The notes under the pieces were generated by a model. The model was not told the origin of the DNA. It saw nothing but the letters and a program-made list of their open reading frames with translations, and made no database searches. Below, one piece after another: positions 16,822-24,917 of a stretch of DNA of 64,000 nucleotides. Every line of letters begins with the position of its first letter. The first letter of the stretch is position 1. The stretch covers positions 57,811-121,810 of the forward strand of contig JBFLYP010000006.1 of assembly GCA_040756575.1 (NCBI GenBank), read 5' to 3'. The translations under genes and the position numbers were made by a program. Origin of the DNA: DTYU01 sp040756575 (GTDB lineage Bacteria; Bacillota; Desulfotomaculia; Desulfotomaculales; Ammonificaceae).

Positions 16822-16844
16822 GAAGGCCCCTTTCCGGGGCCTTC
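16822..16844. terminator. Hairpin in the 16.7-16.9 kb gap
   Basis: GAAGGCCCC-TTTCC-GGGGCCTTC, a perfect 9-bp stem, flanked by T-rich sequence on the plus side. Otherwise the 16.66-16.91 kb gap shows no gene. Confidence 0.6.
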
Positions 16845-16911
16845 TTCTTACGATAGGTTATCGCTCCGCCGCAGGTGGTTCCTTGATCTGCAGCCGTTTG
16901 TCCCTCCGATT

Positions 16912-17184
16912 TCAAACGGCAAAGCTTGCCGTTTGATTTTGCCTCCTGAAAAACTGGGTAAAAATTAACCAGTTTCTAAGACACTTGACGATGTTGCCGA
17001 GGCTGTTGGCGAGAACCGAGAAAACCTGAAGAAGCTCCTCAAGCTCCAGGATGTCCTCCGTCGTGATCTTCCCGCCGGGCCGGAACTTCTCCTTCAACTC
17101 CAGCACCCGCTCCGTTTCGGCCCTGGTGAACCTGCTGATCCTGCCCGTCCTTTCCTTGACCTTCAGAATTGCCCTGCAAAGCAT
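16912..17184 (-). CDS. Small hypothetical protein of element 1
   Basis: A 90-residue protein that I do not recognise. The start ATG at 17184 is chosen because AAGGAGG lies 9 bp upstream; the frame is open to 17400. The N-terminal half is basic and helical (ILKVKERTGRISRFTRAE) and the middle is acidic and leucine-rich (TTEDILELEELLQVFSVLAN), so an all-helical fold is likely. The last codons lie in a perfect 25-bp dyad (arms TCAAACGGCAA) that probably forms the terminator. It lies between the excisionase and the 17404 gene, same strand. Confidence 0.55.
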   Translation of the reverse strand: MLCRAILKVKERTGRISRFTRAETERVLELKEKFRPGGKITTEDILELEELLQVFSVLANSLGNIVKCLRNWLIFTQFFRRQNQTASFAV

Positions 17185-17349
17185 CTTTATCTGCCTCCTT
17201 AATGGTTTATTACCCTGAAAATTTAAGCGCCTTCTGCGCGATCCTGGCGCGCGTTTACAAAGTCTCAAAATGAGACTTTGATCCCGCTCCATAGTTTTAG
17301 GCTTATGCGAACTGTTATCACCCTCGAAAGCTTTCTTTTTTTCCTGAAA

Positions 17350-17376
17350 GGAGAATCGGCCAGGCGCCGATTCTCC
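17350..17376. terminator. Hairpin between element-1 genes
   Basis: GGAGAATCGGC (17350) and GCCGATTCTCC (17366), an 11-bp perfect stem with a 5-base loop. It lies between the minus-strand genes at 17404 and 16912. On the minus strand it is followed by a T-free run and then AAAAAAAG, so termination is plausible only in part. Confidence 0.55.
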
Positions 17377-17403
17377 CCTCAGGACTTCCGACAAGACCAA
17401 CTC

Positions 17404-17817
17404 TTACCGCTCAGCCGCGCCCTTCTTACCCCGCTTCGCTCCTTCCGGCTGCCTGGCCTGGACCTTCTCCCGGCAGCGCTTCGTCCAGCCGAATTCCCCG
17501 TTTTCGGGATCGCGGTTGCACCGCAAAATGGACTGCCAGCAGGTGCAGGTCAACTCGCAGATCGGCCTGGTTCGGTAAATCCGCAGCCGCTCCCCGTGCA
17601 GGGAAACCGCTTCGCCGATAAGCTTCGCCTCCACCAGGTATTTGACGGCCTTCTCGCGCCGCTCGGCCAGGTCCTTCACCAGCGGTTCGACCTCCGGCGG
17701 CGGCTCTCCCCGCCACGGCGTCTGCAGCCGGATGTCAACCCTGCCTTTTGAGCGAACGGGGACGAACTTCACCCCTATTTGCGCGAGCGTCGTTAGTAAA
17801 CTGGCGATGCTGCGCAT
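17404..17817 (-). CDS. Element-1 protein with an N-terminal TubC_N-like docking domain
   Basis: A 137-residue protein. The first about 60 residues (IASLLTTLAQIGVKFVPV, then charged and LAERREKAVKYL) look like the short helix-beta-beta-helix docking domain (TubC_N type) found at the start of primases and other proteins on mobile elements. The middle has a Cys pair (CELTCTCWQ) and the end is very basic (RQPEGAKRGKKGAAER). Function is unknown; nucleic acid or partner binding is inferred. It precedes the 16912 gene and follows the split coupling-protein gene on the same strand. Confidence 0.5.
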   Translation of the reverse strand: MRSIASLLTTLAQIGVKFVPVRSKGRVDIRLQTPWRGEPPPEVEPLVKDLAERREKAVKYLVEAKLIGEAVSLHGERLRIYRTRPICELTCTCWQSILRCNRDPENGEFGWTKRCREKVQARQPEGAKRGKKGAAER

Positions 17818-17952
17818 ATCGCCTTCACCTCCCTAAGTTTTTTCAAGGTGCTCATCAAGATGATCACCTATAAAATAAAGGGATGAGCATCTTGAAAGAT
17901 TACCCCGAAAACCCTTTGATTAAGATTGCCAACTTGGCAACCTTAATAGCGA

Positions 17953-17979
17953 GGAAAGGCGTCCTGGGGACGCCTTTCC
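17953..17979. terminator. Hairpin between the coupling-protein remnant and the 17404 gene
   Basis: GGAAAGGCGTC (17953) and GACGCCTTTCC (17969), an 11-bp perfect stem. A second dyad, AAGATTGCCAA/TTGGCAACCTT, lies at about 17923-17944. No gene in 17837-18030. Confidence 0.6.
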
Positions 17980-18030
17980 CTCCAGGATTTTTTAATAGAA
18001 AGCCGCTCTTATCGCTCCGCCGCGCCTTTG

Positions 18031-18747
18031 TCATCCGGTGGGCATCCTCACCAGCACTTTTTGCGCGCTCAGCTCCAGTTTGTCGAACAAAATAACCTCT
18101 GCAACCCCGCAATATTGCCCGGGCCGCAGCCACTTTATCGTGTTCGGGTGGAACGGGTACCGATCAACCTCCTTCACCGTCCCCGTCCCCGTCGGGATAC
18201 TGAGTCCGGCGAAATGCTTGACCTGGCGGGTTATCTCCGCAGCCGGCACCGTGCCGGGTAAGTCTGCTAGTACCTGCGCTGTCTCCGGGGCATTTGCTTG
18301 GTGGATCACAAATAACTTACAGTTGTCGATTATCTGGTTGACCACCGCCTTGCCCGCTTCTCCCAGCGCAGCCTCTATGTCGCTCAAGCTCTGCGTGGCA
18401 ATGATCGCGCGCAGCCCAAAGCCTCTACCCTTTCCGATGGCGTCAACGATCTTGTCTGATGCAAAGACGTTGAATTCGTCGAAGACCGCGTAGACCGGCT
18501 GTTGTTTGAGACGCCAGGCCCGCGCCAGGGCCCCTTTTAAGTCCGTAACGATCAGTTTCCCGAGCAGCCGCGCGAAGTCCGGGTAACTGAGGCTATCGAG
18601 GCTGAACACTGCCACTTCCCGGTTCAGGATCGTTTTTGTCAGGTCTATGCAGTCGCCTTCGCGTTTAAACAGGTGCGCTATCTCGCTCTCCGCCAATGTC
18701 GCTAACCTGGCGGCAAGACCTTCGATCTTTTCATTTTTCTCATACTG
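18031..18747 (-). pseudogene. C-terminal half of a TraD/VirD4-type coupling ATPase (split gene)
   Basis: The frame reads QYEKNEKIEGLAARL just after a TAA at 18748-18750 and continues for 238 residues to the end. It contains the Walker B-like VYAVFDEFNVFASDK, the ATIATQSLSDIE-type motif (AIIATQSLSDIEAAL) and the C-terminal HQANAPETAQVLADLPGT region of the TraG/TraD family. The Walker A half is missing here. It is found on the same strand at 40885-41910, which ends ...DYFFDVLAG. Joined, the halves form one continuous coupling protein. The two are now separated by 22 kb, so the gene is disrupted. A TTG at 18696 could start an internal product, but this is doubtful. Confidence 0.85.
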
Positions 18748-18952
18748 TTAAGTCTCACTTTCGTTGACCGTAAATGCACAGGTTGTAGCACTTGGTTTTT
18801 TGTTTTTCTCTTCAAGGCCTCGAAGAGCCTGGTTTTAATTTTTGGATTAACGGCCGTTGCCCGCCCGCCTTCCCCCCAAAAATGAAGGAATAATAGGAGT
18901 TTTTGGCGAATAAATCCTCCAATGAACAACCTGGCGGAGTGAGGCCTCGGCG

Positions 18953-21061
18953 ATGATCAGAGTTCATCTTTTGGGGCGTCTTACCATTTTCAGCTCGGCG
19001 GGAGAGGTCGTTCTGCCCACCGCAAAAGTGCGTCTCCTGGCTGCCTACCTTTTTTGGCAGCAGGGCCGCTGTGTTAGACGGCAGTTGCTGCGGGAGATGC
19101 TCTGGGGCGATCTCGACGAAGAGCGGGCGGCAGCGAATCTGCGCCAGGCGCTTTATCTTTCGCGGCGTGCTTTCGACGCCGGCGGCGTACCGGAAGGGTT
19201 CTTGCAAATACGGCGGGATACGGTGCGGGTGCCGGACGGGCCGGGGTGCCAGGTGGACGTACGGGAGTTCGAGAAAAAGGTCTGGGCGGGGCTGCACAAA
19301 AACGTACGGGAAGTGGAGCCCCTTATGGCGGCTGCCTCTCTCTACCGGGGCGACTTCTTAGAGGACCTGGACGCGGACTGGTGCGTTCCTGAGCGCCGCC
19401 GCCTCGCCGACCTGCACATCGCAGTACTGCGGACGCTGGTTGACCGGCTGGCTGCGCTGGGTTTGTACGAAGCTGCCGTTTCCTATGCCTCCCGGTGGCT
19501 GGCCGTCGATCCCCTCGACGAAGCCGCCCACCAGGCGCTGATGCGTCTCTACGCCGCGTTGGGGCAGCCCGCCCGGGTGGTGGAGCAGTACGAGCAGTGC
19601 CGGCAGATGATGGAAAATGAGCTGGGGATTTCCCCCGGCGACGCCACCGTGCGCCTCCTGCAGGAACTGGCCCCAACGGCCGATAAGGGCGCAGCAGCGT
19701 GCCCGCGGAAAAACGTTCCCGGGCGCAGGCGGCGCGGCCTTCGTTCCCAGCCTGCCGGGCAGTCTCCGGATTCTTTCTTTACTGTAAAAAATTTTTCCGA
19801 AGATCCTTTGCGCAACGCCCGGCTGCTGCTGGTTTCCGGCGAAGCCCTGGCCCTGCTGGGGGAAACGGGGGAGGGCATCAAATCCATGGAAAAGGCCCTC
19901 ACCCTCTACGACCGGTTCGGCGGCCTGGCGGCCAGGGCCCGGATGATGCTGGGGGAAGCGCTGATCTGGCTTTCCATTCCTCTCACCCCGAAAATGGACA
20001 GTTCGCTGCGCGAGAAAGGGCTGCGCTACATCGAACAGGCCCTGGAATATTACCGGGCCAACGGACCGCCCGCGGATCTGGGGCGGGCCCTGCAGCTGGG
20101 GGCGCAGGCCTGCTGGGTGGTGGGCCTGAACAGCCGGGCGGTTGACTTGGCGCAGGAAGGCCTGACCCTGGTCAGCGCCCTGGGCGACCGGGAGGCCGAA
20201 GCCCGCCTGGCGGCCCTACTCGCTATGTCCCTGCGGGAGAAGTACTGCCTGGCCGAAGCGCTGGCGGCATTTGACCGGGCCGTTGAGTGTGTGCCGTACA
20301 TGACCGTTCCTTGGGAAATGCTCTGGATCATTTTCCAGCGGGGGATCCTCTCCTACATAATCGGCGACCTGGCGGAAGCGGAGCGTTTCCTGCGGGAGGC
20401 GCTGGCGCTCTGCCAGGCGACTGCTTTCCCCTCGCTGATGATCAAGGTGGGGGAATGTATGACCCGCTCTATGATGATCGTCGTGCTCCACTACCAGGAC
20501 AGGCCCTGGGAAATAGACGGGTTCTTGAAGCCGGAAATGGGTAAATACAACCCGGAACCCTTCGTCTATTTAAACCAGTTGTTTGCCGCGGGCGAAGAGC
20601 GCTGGCCCCTTTTGCCCGGTGTGGAGGGCTGGCTGCGGGCGCGCCTGTTCAGGCTCCCCGGACCCATGATCGCCTGCACCATCCGCTCCGTAGCGGAAGA
20701 AATGCTGGCAGCCGGCCTGTTCCGGGAAGCGGCCCGGTGGGCCGGGGCGGGGGTGCGCCTGGCCCGGGTTCGCGAATGGGGTGCTTTCGAGGCGTTTTTT
20801 TACTGCCACCGGGCGGTGGCTCTGCTAAAACAGGGGCGATCCGCCGCGGCGGCGGTCTGCCGGCGGCGGGCCGGACAACTGGCCGACCCGGTTGACCGGT
20901 GGACCCAGGCCTGGCTCGCCCGGATTGACGGTTTGCTCGCTCTCGCGCGGGGCGACGCCGCGGCGGCCAAACCCCACCTGGCGCAGAGCAGGCGCCTCTT
21001 CCTTCAGATCGGCAGCCGCTACGACGCCCGGCAGGTGGAGGATGACATGAGGGGGATTTGA
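18953..21061 (+). CDS. SARP/BTAD-family transcriptional activator with C-terminal TPR-like repeats
   Basis: A 702-residue regulator. Residues 1-90 form an OmpR/PhoB-like winged helix (IRVHLLGRLTIFSSAGEVVL, RQLLREMLWGDLDEERAAANLRQALYLSRR). Residues about 95-235 are the BTAD domain (YRGDFLEDLDADWCVPERRR, then YASRWLAVDPLDEAAHQALM and YEQCRQMMENELGISPG). The remaining 450 residues are all-helical TPR-like sensor repeats without a NACHT/AAA domain. SARP proteins bind direct repeats one helical turn apart near the -10 element. Exactly such repeats occur upstream of genes at 21312, 24669, 31595 and 31847. It is the first gene of the 22-kb insert, start ATG at 18953. Control of the neighbouring surface genes is inferred. 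Confidence 0.9.
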   Translation: MIRVHLLGRLTIFSSAGEVVLPTAKVRLLAAYLFWQQGRCVRRQLLREMLWGDLDEERAAANLRQALYLSRRAFDAGGVPEGFLQIRRDTVRVPDGPGCQVDVREFEKKVWAGLHKNVREVEPLMAAASLYRGDFLEDLDADWCVPERRRLADLHIAVLRTLVDRLAALGLYEAAVSYASRWLAVDPLDEAAHQALMRLYAALGQPARVVEQYEQCRQMMENELGISPGDATVRLLQELAPTADKGAAACPRKNVPGRRRRGLRSQPAGQSPDSFFTVKNFSEDPLRNARLLLVSGEALALLGETGEGIKSMEKALTLYDRFGGLAARARMMLGEALIWLSIPLTPKMDSSLREKGLRYIEQALEYYRANGPPADLGRALQLGAQACWVVGLNSRAVDLAQEGLTLVSALGDREAEARLAALLAMSLREKYCLAEALAAFDRAVECVPYMTVPWEMLWIIFQRGILSYIIGDLAEAERFLREALALCQATAFPSLMIKVGECMTRSMMIVVLHYQDRPWEIDGFLKPEMGKYNPEPFVYLNQLFAAGEERWPLLPGVEGWLRARLFRLPGPMIACTIRSVAEEMLAAGLFREAARWAGAGVRLARVREWGAFEAFFYCHRAVALLKQGRSAAAAVCRRRAGQLADPVDRWTQAWLARIDGLLALARGDAAAAKPHLAQSRRLFLQIGSRYDARQVEDDMRGI

Positions 21062-21093
21062 AATAATCAGCGTCTAAAAACATACATAAAACG

Positions 21094-21131
21094 AACAGGC
21101 CCCGTGAAACAACCAGCGGAGCCTGTTTTTT
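21094..21131 (+). terminator. Terminator of the BTAD regulator gene
   Basis: AACAGGC at 21094 pairs with GCCTGTT at 21121 and is followed by T6. It lies about 30 bp after the stop codon at 21061. Confidence 0.65.
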
Positions 21132-21202
21132 GCTTTCTTAAGGCAATTTGAGAACCGAAATTTTTCGCCGGCAAGCCCTTTTATTAATCAAAAAAATTTT
21201 TA

Positions 21203-21237
21203 TTTTTGACGTTTTTTTGACGATCGCCTGTTAACTT
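21203..21237 (+). promoter_or_regulatory. SARP-type promoter A
   Basis: Two TTTTTGACG repeats at 21203-21211 and 21214-21222 (11-bp interval), then 9 bp, then the -10-like TAACTT at 21232-21237. It precedes the zinc-ribbon gene at 21312. The same arrangement occurs at 24577, 31728 and, on the minus strand, 31670-31636. Confidence 0.7.
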
Positions 21238-21311
21238 CAAAAATGATGTTTCATTTAAATTCCCGTTTCAGCTTAAACGGTAAAAAGAAAGTTTGCAAGG
21301 TGGTGTAAACA

Positions 21312-21917
21312 ATGTTTTGCCCACAGTGCGGCAAAGAAACCGCGGCTGGTGCCCGCTTCTGCGGCCAGTGCGGAGAGCCTTTGGAGGCGGCGGCGGTGAC
21401 CGCTCCCGCCGTCCCTTCCGGAGGGGACAGCTCCGTCGCTGAAGGCATATCTGCCCAGGGCCCTCCCGCGGGAACTGGCTCCGCTACTGCTGACACACCG
21501 GCATCAGGCACAGCCGGCGCTACCGGTCCCAGGCAGGCCGCGGGTGCCGGGTGGGAAACCCCGGCGGTCGGCACCCAGACGGGCCTGCAGAGGAACGTGG
21601 CGGGACTTTTGTGCTACGTCCTCGGCTGGCTTACGGGGATCATCTTTTACCTCGTTGAAAAAGATCCCTTTGTCCGTTTTCACGCCATGCAGTCCATTCT
21701 TACCTTCGGGGGTGTTAGCGCGGTCTACATCGTTATTTCCATCCTGCTCCCGATCGGCCTCTGGCGGCTCTGGTTCCTCTTTCACATGCTGGGCAACCTG
21801 CTCTGGCTGGCGTCCATCGTCCTCTGGGTACTCCTGATGGTCAAGGCCTATCAGGGCGAGCGCTACAAACTGCCCGTGGTGGGCGAACTGGCCGAGCGGT
21901 ACGCGGGCGGGAGGTAG
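21312..21917 (+). CDS. Zinc-ribbon membrane protein with a DUF4870-like domain
   Basis: A 201-residue protein with an N-terminal zinc ribbon (CPQC at 3-6 and CGQC near 21-24), a Pro/Ala/Gly-rich linker to about residue 95 and a C-terminal DUF4870-like membrane domain. The latter begins LQRNVAGLLCYVLGWLTGII, has VEKDPFVRFHAMQS and three predicted helices, and ends KAYQGERYKLPVVGELAERY. Membrane topology would put the zinc ribbon inside the cell. Function of DUF4870 proteins is unknown. It is the first gene after SARP-type promoter A and is followed by a lipoprotein and an RDD protein that shares the same zinc ribbon and linker style. Confidence 0.8.
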   Translation: MFCPQCGKETAAGARFCGQCGEPLEAAAVTAPAVPSGGDSSVAEGISAQGPPAGTGSATADTPASGTAGATGPRQAAGAGWETPAVGTQTGLQRNVAGLLCYVLGWLTGIIFYLVEKDPFVRFHAMQSILTFGGVSAVYIVISILLPIGLWRLWFLFHMLGNLLWLASIVLWVLLMVKAYQGERYKLPVVGELAERYAGGR

Positions 21918-22021
21918 CGGTACGTTTTTGTAAAACTCAGCTTAAATAACATCCGTGTCCGCCCGTTTATGGGGCGTTGCTGCGGGTTGGCAATTTATCT
22001 GGTTTTAAAGGAGAGGATTGG

Positions 22022-23116
22022 ATGAGCCGGTTTTTGATCAAGCTTTTCGTCCTGTTGGCTTTACTGGGTTTGTTCGGGGCGGCCGGCTGCGGCGGGGGCG
22101 GTCTCCCGGCCCGGCAGGCAGGCGGGCCTCAGGAACAGGGACAGGAGCAGGCCAGGGAACAGGTGCCGGCTCCGCCGGGATCGTCCCGGACGGCGGAGCC
22201 CGGGATCGGGACGGGGAAAACAAAGGGTCCCGACCCCCGGCCTTTTGTTCACCAATTCATGCGCTGCCGGCTGCTGGAACCCTTCGGACAGCAGGCCTAC
22301 GCCATGCTGACCGAGCGGGGCAAGCAGGCCTTCATCAACGGCTCCGACCCGACTCTGGGAGGGACACCGGTAAGGCAACGCATGACCGGTTACCGGCTGG
22401 AGGACATCGTCGAGGGTCAGAATTCGTGGACGGCCACGGTGAGCGTCTGGCTGTCCGGGCCGGCGGAGAAGGCGGAGAGCGTGTTCTACCGGGAGAAGCT
22501 GTCCATTATTCACCGGGGCGAAGGGTTCGCCGTGGATGGCTGGGAGCCCGGCAGCCCCAGCCGGGCCTATGCCGTCCAGAGAGGGACCACCCTTTGCGTC
22601 AAGGACGCGGTGGGGAAGGAAAGTGTCGCCGCAACCACAGCTCAAATCCCCGTTCCCTTTGCCCCCCAGGGAGATGACCCGCAGCAAAAAATCACCAGCG
22701 CCGGGGAATTCAAGTGTATCGCCCTTTTTTCCGGCGGCCGGGCGGCCTTTGTCACGCTGGGTCTTTTCGGTTCCACGGTCGGCGTTGCCGGCGGAGGACA
22801 GGACTTGCAGGTCCTGGCCCGGTACGACAGCCCGGTGGTCAACGAACTGGTCTGGGCGCCGGGGGGCCGCCTCCTGGCGGTAGAAGGGCAACTGCCGTCC
22901 GGGAAAACTGACATCGTTATCTACGATGTCAAGACCAGCCGGCAGCTCTACGCCTTAAGCGAAATAGTGCCGGAGAAAGGAAGCAACCTGACCCGCGGCT
23001 GCTGGCTGGCGGACGACCGATATTTCTACTTCTTTTCCGCTGCTGCGGCGAAAGGCCCGCAGCAACTGTGGATGCTGGACCTGGAGAGCGGGCGGGTGCA
23101 GCCTGCGAGAATTTAA
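22022..23116 (+). CDS. Lipoprotein of unknown function
   Basis: A lipoprotein of about 364 residues. The signal peptide ends in GAAGCGGGG, with the lipidated Cys near residue 23, followed by a Gln/Pro/Gly-rich linker. Residues about 70-195 look like a nuclear-transport-factor-like or DUF4878-like alpha+beta domain (FVHQFMRCRLLEPFGQQAY). Residues 240-360 resemble one blade-pair of a WD40/TolB-like propeller (WAPGGRLLAVEG, DIVIYDVKTSRQLYAL). The ATG at 22022 is chosen because AAAGGAGAG lies just upstream; the frame opens earlier at 21977. It follows the zinc-ribbon gene in the presumed SARP-controlled transcript. No family is assigned with confidence. Confidence 0.7.
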   Translation: MSRFLIKLFVLLALLGLFGAAGCGGGGLPARQAGGPQEQGQEQAREQVPAPPGSSRTAEPGIGTGKTKGPDPRPFVHQFMRCRLLEPFGQQAYAMLTERGKQAFINGSDPTLGGTPVRQRMTGYRLEDIVEGQNSWTATVSVWLSGPAEKAESVFYREKLSIIHRGEGFAVDGWEPGSPSRAYAVQRGTTLCVKDAVGKESVAATTAQIPVPFAPQGDDPQQKITSAGEFKCIALFSGGRAAFVTLGLFGSTVGVAGGGQDLQVLARYDSPVVNELVWAPGGRLLAVEGQLPSGKTDIVIYDVKTSRQLYALSEIVPEKGSNLTRGCWLADDRYFYFFSAAAAKGPQQLWMLDLESGRVQPARI

Positions 23117-23154
23117 TTTTGAAAAAACTAATCTTTTAAGGAGGTTTTTCAACT

Positions 23155-24099
23155 ATGTTCTGTCCCCAATGCGGTAAGGAGGCTTCCCCTGGCGCCCGGT
23201 TCTGTATACAATGCGGCACCGCCCTGCCCGTGGCGGATTCTATAGGCGGGACCGGACCTGCCCCGGCAGACGTTCCTGATTATGCCCCGGGGGGCACTTC
23301 CCCTCCCGGATCTGTTCAGGCCGCCGGAGCCGCTCAAATCGCCGGAACACCTCCGGCCCCGGCAGCTGCGGCGGCCGCCGCACCCGTTCCGGACGCTGTT
23401 ACGCCGGCCGCCGGAACACCTCCGGCCCAGGCGGCGGGTTACGTTGCAACGGCCGCTCCAGCAGCCGCCCCCACGGTCGCTTACCCCGTTCCACCGGCAC
23501 CCCCGCCGCCTCAAGGGGTGTCTTGCGCAGTGCCGGCCGCCTTCGACTACCCGAAAGCCGGGCTGGGGCGGCGCATCCTGGCTTACCTGCTGGACGGTTT
23601 CTTTGCTGCCTTTCCTTTTCTCATCCTGTTGTTTTTCGGACTTGCTGGCTTTCTCGCGGCCCTTAAAGCCGGCTCCGTCGGCTACCGTGATCTATCTTCT
23701 TCCGCGTTCGGCTCGGCCACGGCGGTTTTGTTGCTCCTGGGAACGGTGGTCAGCCTTCTGTGGGCGCTTTTCTACACGTTCTTTAGAGACGGGTTCGGCG
23801 GCGGCCGGAGCTGGGGAAAGAGGATCTGCGGCCTGATGGTCGTCCGGCTGGCTGATAACCGGCCCTGCACCCTGGGGCTGTCCTTTGTGCGCAACGTCGT
23901 TAGCGTGATTTTGGTCTTCATCCTGACCTGGATTCCCGTCGCCGGCTGGTTTGCCGGGTTCGTCGAACCGGTGGTGGCCGCCGTCCACGGCAAGGGCTGG
24001 CGGATCGGCGACATGCTGGCCAAAACCCAGGTGATCGACGCCGGGAAGTACCGCCTGGCTGAGACCACATGCCAGCGCTCAGAGGGAAGGAGCGGATGA
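23155..24099 (+). CDS. Zinc-ribbon plus RDD-family membrane protein
   Basis: A 314-residue protein with an N-terminal zinc ribbon (MFCPQCGKEASPG, then CIQCG), a long Ala/Pro-rich linker (about 30-125) and a C-terminal RDD domain. The RDD marks are GLGRRILAYLLDGF with the conserved Arg and Asp, a central loop SWGKRICGLMVV and three membrane segments. RDD proteins are small membrane proteins, some acting as ion antiporters; the substrate here is unknown. It has a good AGGAGG before ATG 23155. It shares its N-terminal design with the protein at 21312. Its stop codon overlaps the start of the next gene (ATGA), so the two are translationally coupled. Confidence 0.82.
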   Translation: MFCPQCGKEASPGARFCIQCGTALPVADSIGGTGPAPADVPDYAPGGTSPPGSVQAAGAAQIAGTPPAPAAAAAAAPVPDAVTPAAGTPPAQAAGYVATAAPAAAPTVAYPVPPAPPPPQGVSCAVPAAFDYPKAGLGRRILAYLLDGFFAAFPFLILLFFGLAGFLAALKAGSVGYRDLSSSAFGSATAVLLLLGTVVSLLWALFYTFFRDGFGGGRSWGKRICGLMVVRLADNRPCTLGLSFVRNVVSVILVFILTWIPVAGWFAGFVEPVVAAVHGKGWRIGDMLAKTQVIDAGKYRLAETTCQRSEGRSG

Positions 24100-24548
24100 T
24101 GAGATGGCTCGCCCTGGTTATCCTGCTGACCGTCTGCGCGGCCGCCGCCCCTGTTTCGTCCGGCCTTGCGGCCGCCGCCCCGGAAGGTCCGTTTGGTGCT
24201 GCGGCCTACGCAGTGCAGCCTGTTCCCCTTTTTACCTGCGGCACGCCGGCCTTTGCCGGGCGGGGCGCTCCGGCTGCGCAGGAAGAGGACAAAAAAGACC
24301 GGCTCCCTACGGGCCTGGTGGCGCCGGCCGTGATCGGATTGCTTGCCTACTGGTTTTTCCACCTGGCGGCATACGCGTTTTTCGGCCTGGTGCTGTTCTT
24401 TTTCCTGGGGCTGATGCTCTTTTTGGGGATTCTCGTAATGCATTCCCGCTGGCGGAGCGGCCGGGCGCTGGCGGCCGTCATCGCCGTGACTGTTGCCGGA
24501 ACCGCGGCGATCCTGCTGTGGATGGTCCGCACCTTCACCGGGAGATAA
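24096..24548 (+). CDS. Small membrane protein coupled to the RDD gene
   Basis: A 150-residue protein with an N-terminal signal-like segment (about residues 3-25) and two C-terminal membrane helices (about 78-110 and 125-142). The central part is Ala/Pro rich. No family recognised. The ATG at 24096 overlaps the preceding stop as ATGA and follows GGAAGGAG, so I prefer it over the frame start at 24069. It is the last gene before the second SARP-type promoter and probably belongs to the transcript from promoter A. Confidence 0.65.
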   Translation: MMRWLALVILLTVCAAAAPVSSGLAAAAPEGPFGAAAYAVQPVPLFTCGTPAFAGRGAPAAQEEDKKDRLPTGLVAPAVIGLLAYWFFHLAAYAFFGLVLFFFLGLMLFLGILVMHSRWRSGRALAAVIAVTVAGTAAILLWMVRTFTGR

Positions 24549-24576
24549 AAGTCCCTGCCCCTGAGTGACCTGCTCA

Positions 24577-24611
24577 TTTTTGACGTTTTTTTGACGATCA
24601 CCTGGTAAATT
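24577..24611 (+). promoter_or_regulatory. SARP-type promoter B
   Basis: TTTTTGACG at 24577-24585 and 24588-24596, 11 bp apart, then 9 bp, then TAAATT at 24606-24611. It precedes the truncated LolA-like frame and the lipoprotein gene at 24918. Confidence 0.68.
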
Positions 24612-24668
24612 AAAAGGTGCGCTCCCTATATTTTTCACCCGGGAAAGGGGGCGGGCGACAAGGAAGAG

Positions 24669-24884
24669 GTGTGCCTGTGGGTGCGCGAGGACTACGGCCT
24701 GCCAGTGCGGGTAGAAGTCACTTCCGCTGCCGGCGGAAAAACAGTAATGGAATATAAAAATCTGCGGGTAGGGCCCCTGCCGCCCGATACTTTCAAACTG
24801 CCTACAGGCGTGGAAGTGACCGACATCAATCAGATGATGAAACAGCTTCCCTCACTTCCGGTGGGACCCGGGAAGCAGCCTTGA
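24669..24884 (+). pseudogene. C-terminal remnant of a LolA-like/DUF4412-like lipoprotein
   Basis: The 71-residue frame, LWVREDYGLPVRVEVTS then MEYKNLRVGPLPPDTFKLP, matches the C-terminal strand region of LolA-like outer-surface lipoproteins in Firmicutes. The signal peptide and first 150 or so residues are absent. The frame is open upstream through the promoter, so a deletion has brought promoter B up against the 3' end of the gene. GTG at 24669 could start a short product. It is transcribed together with the lipoprotein at 24918. I treat it as a broken gene. Confidence 0.6.
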
Positions 24885-24917
24885 GGTTGCAAGCACCAGA
24901 AAAATTAAGGAGGAAAG

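Noticed and set aside
18748..18952. Transposase C-terminal tail at the left junction of the 22-kb segment
   Set aside because: A short minus-strand frame ending at 18748 looks vaguely like a transposase end, but it is too short to assign to a family.
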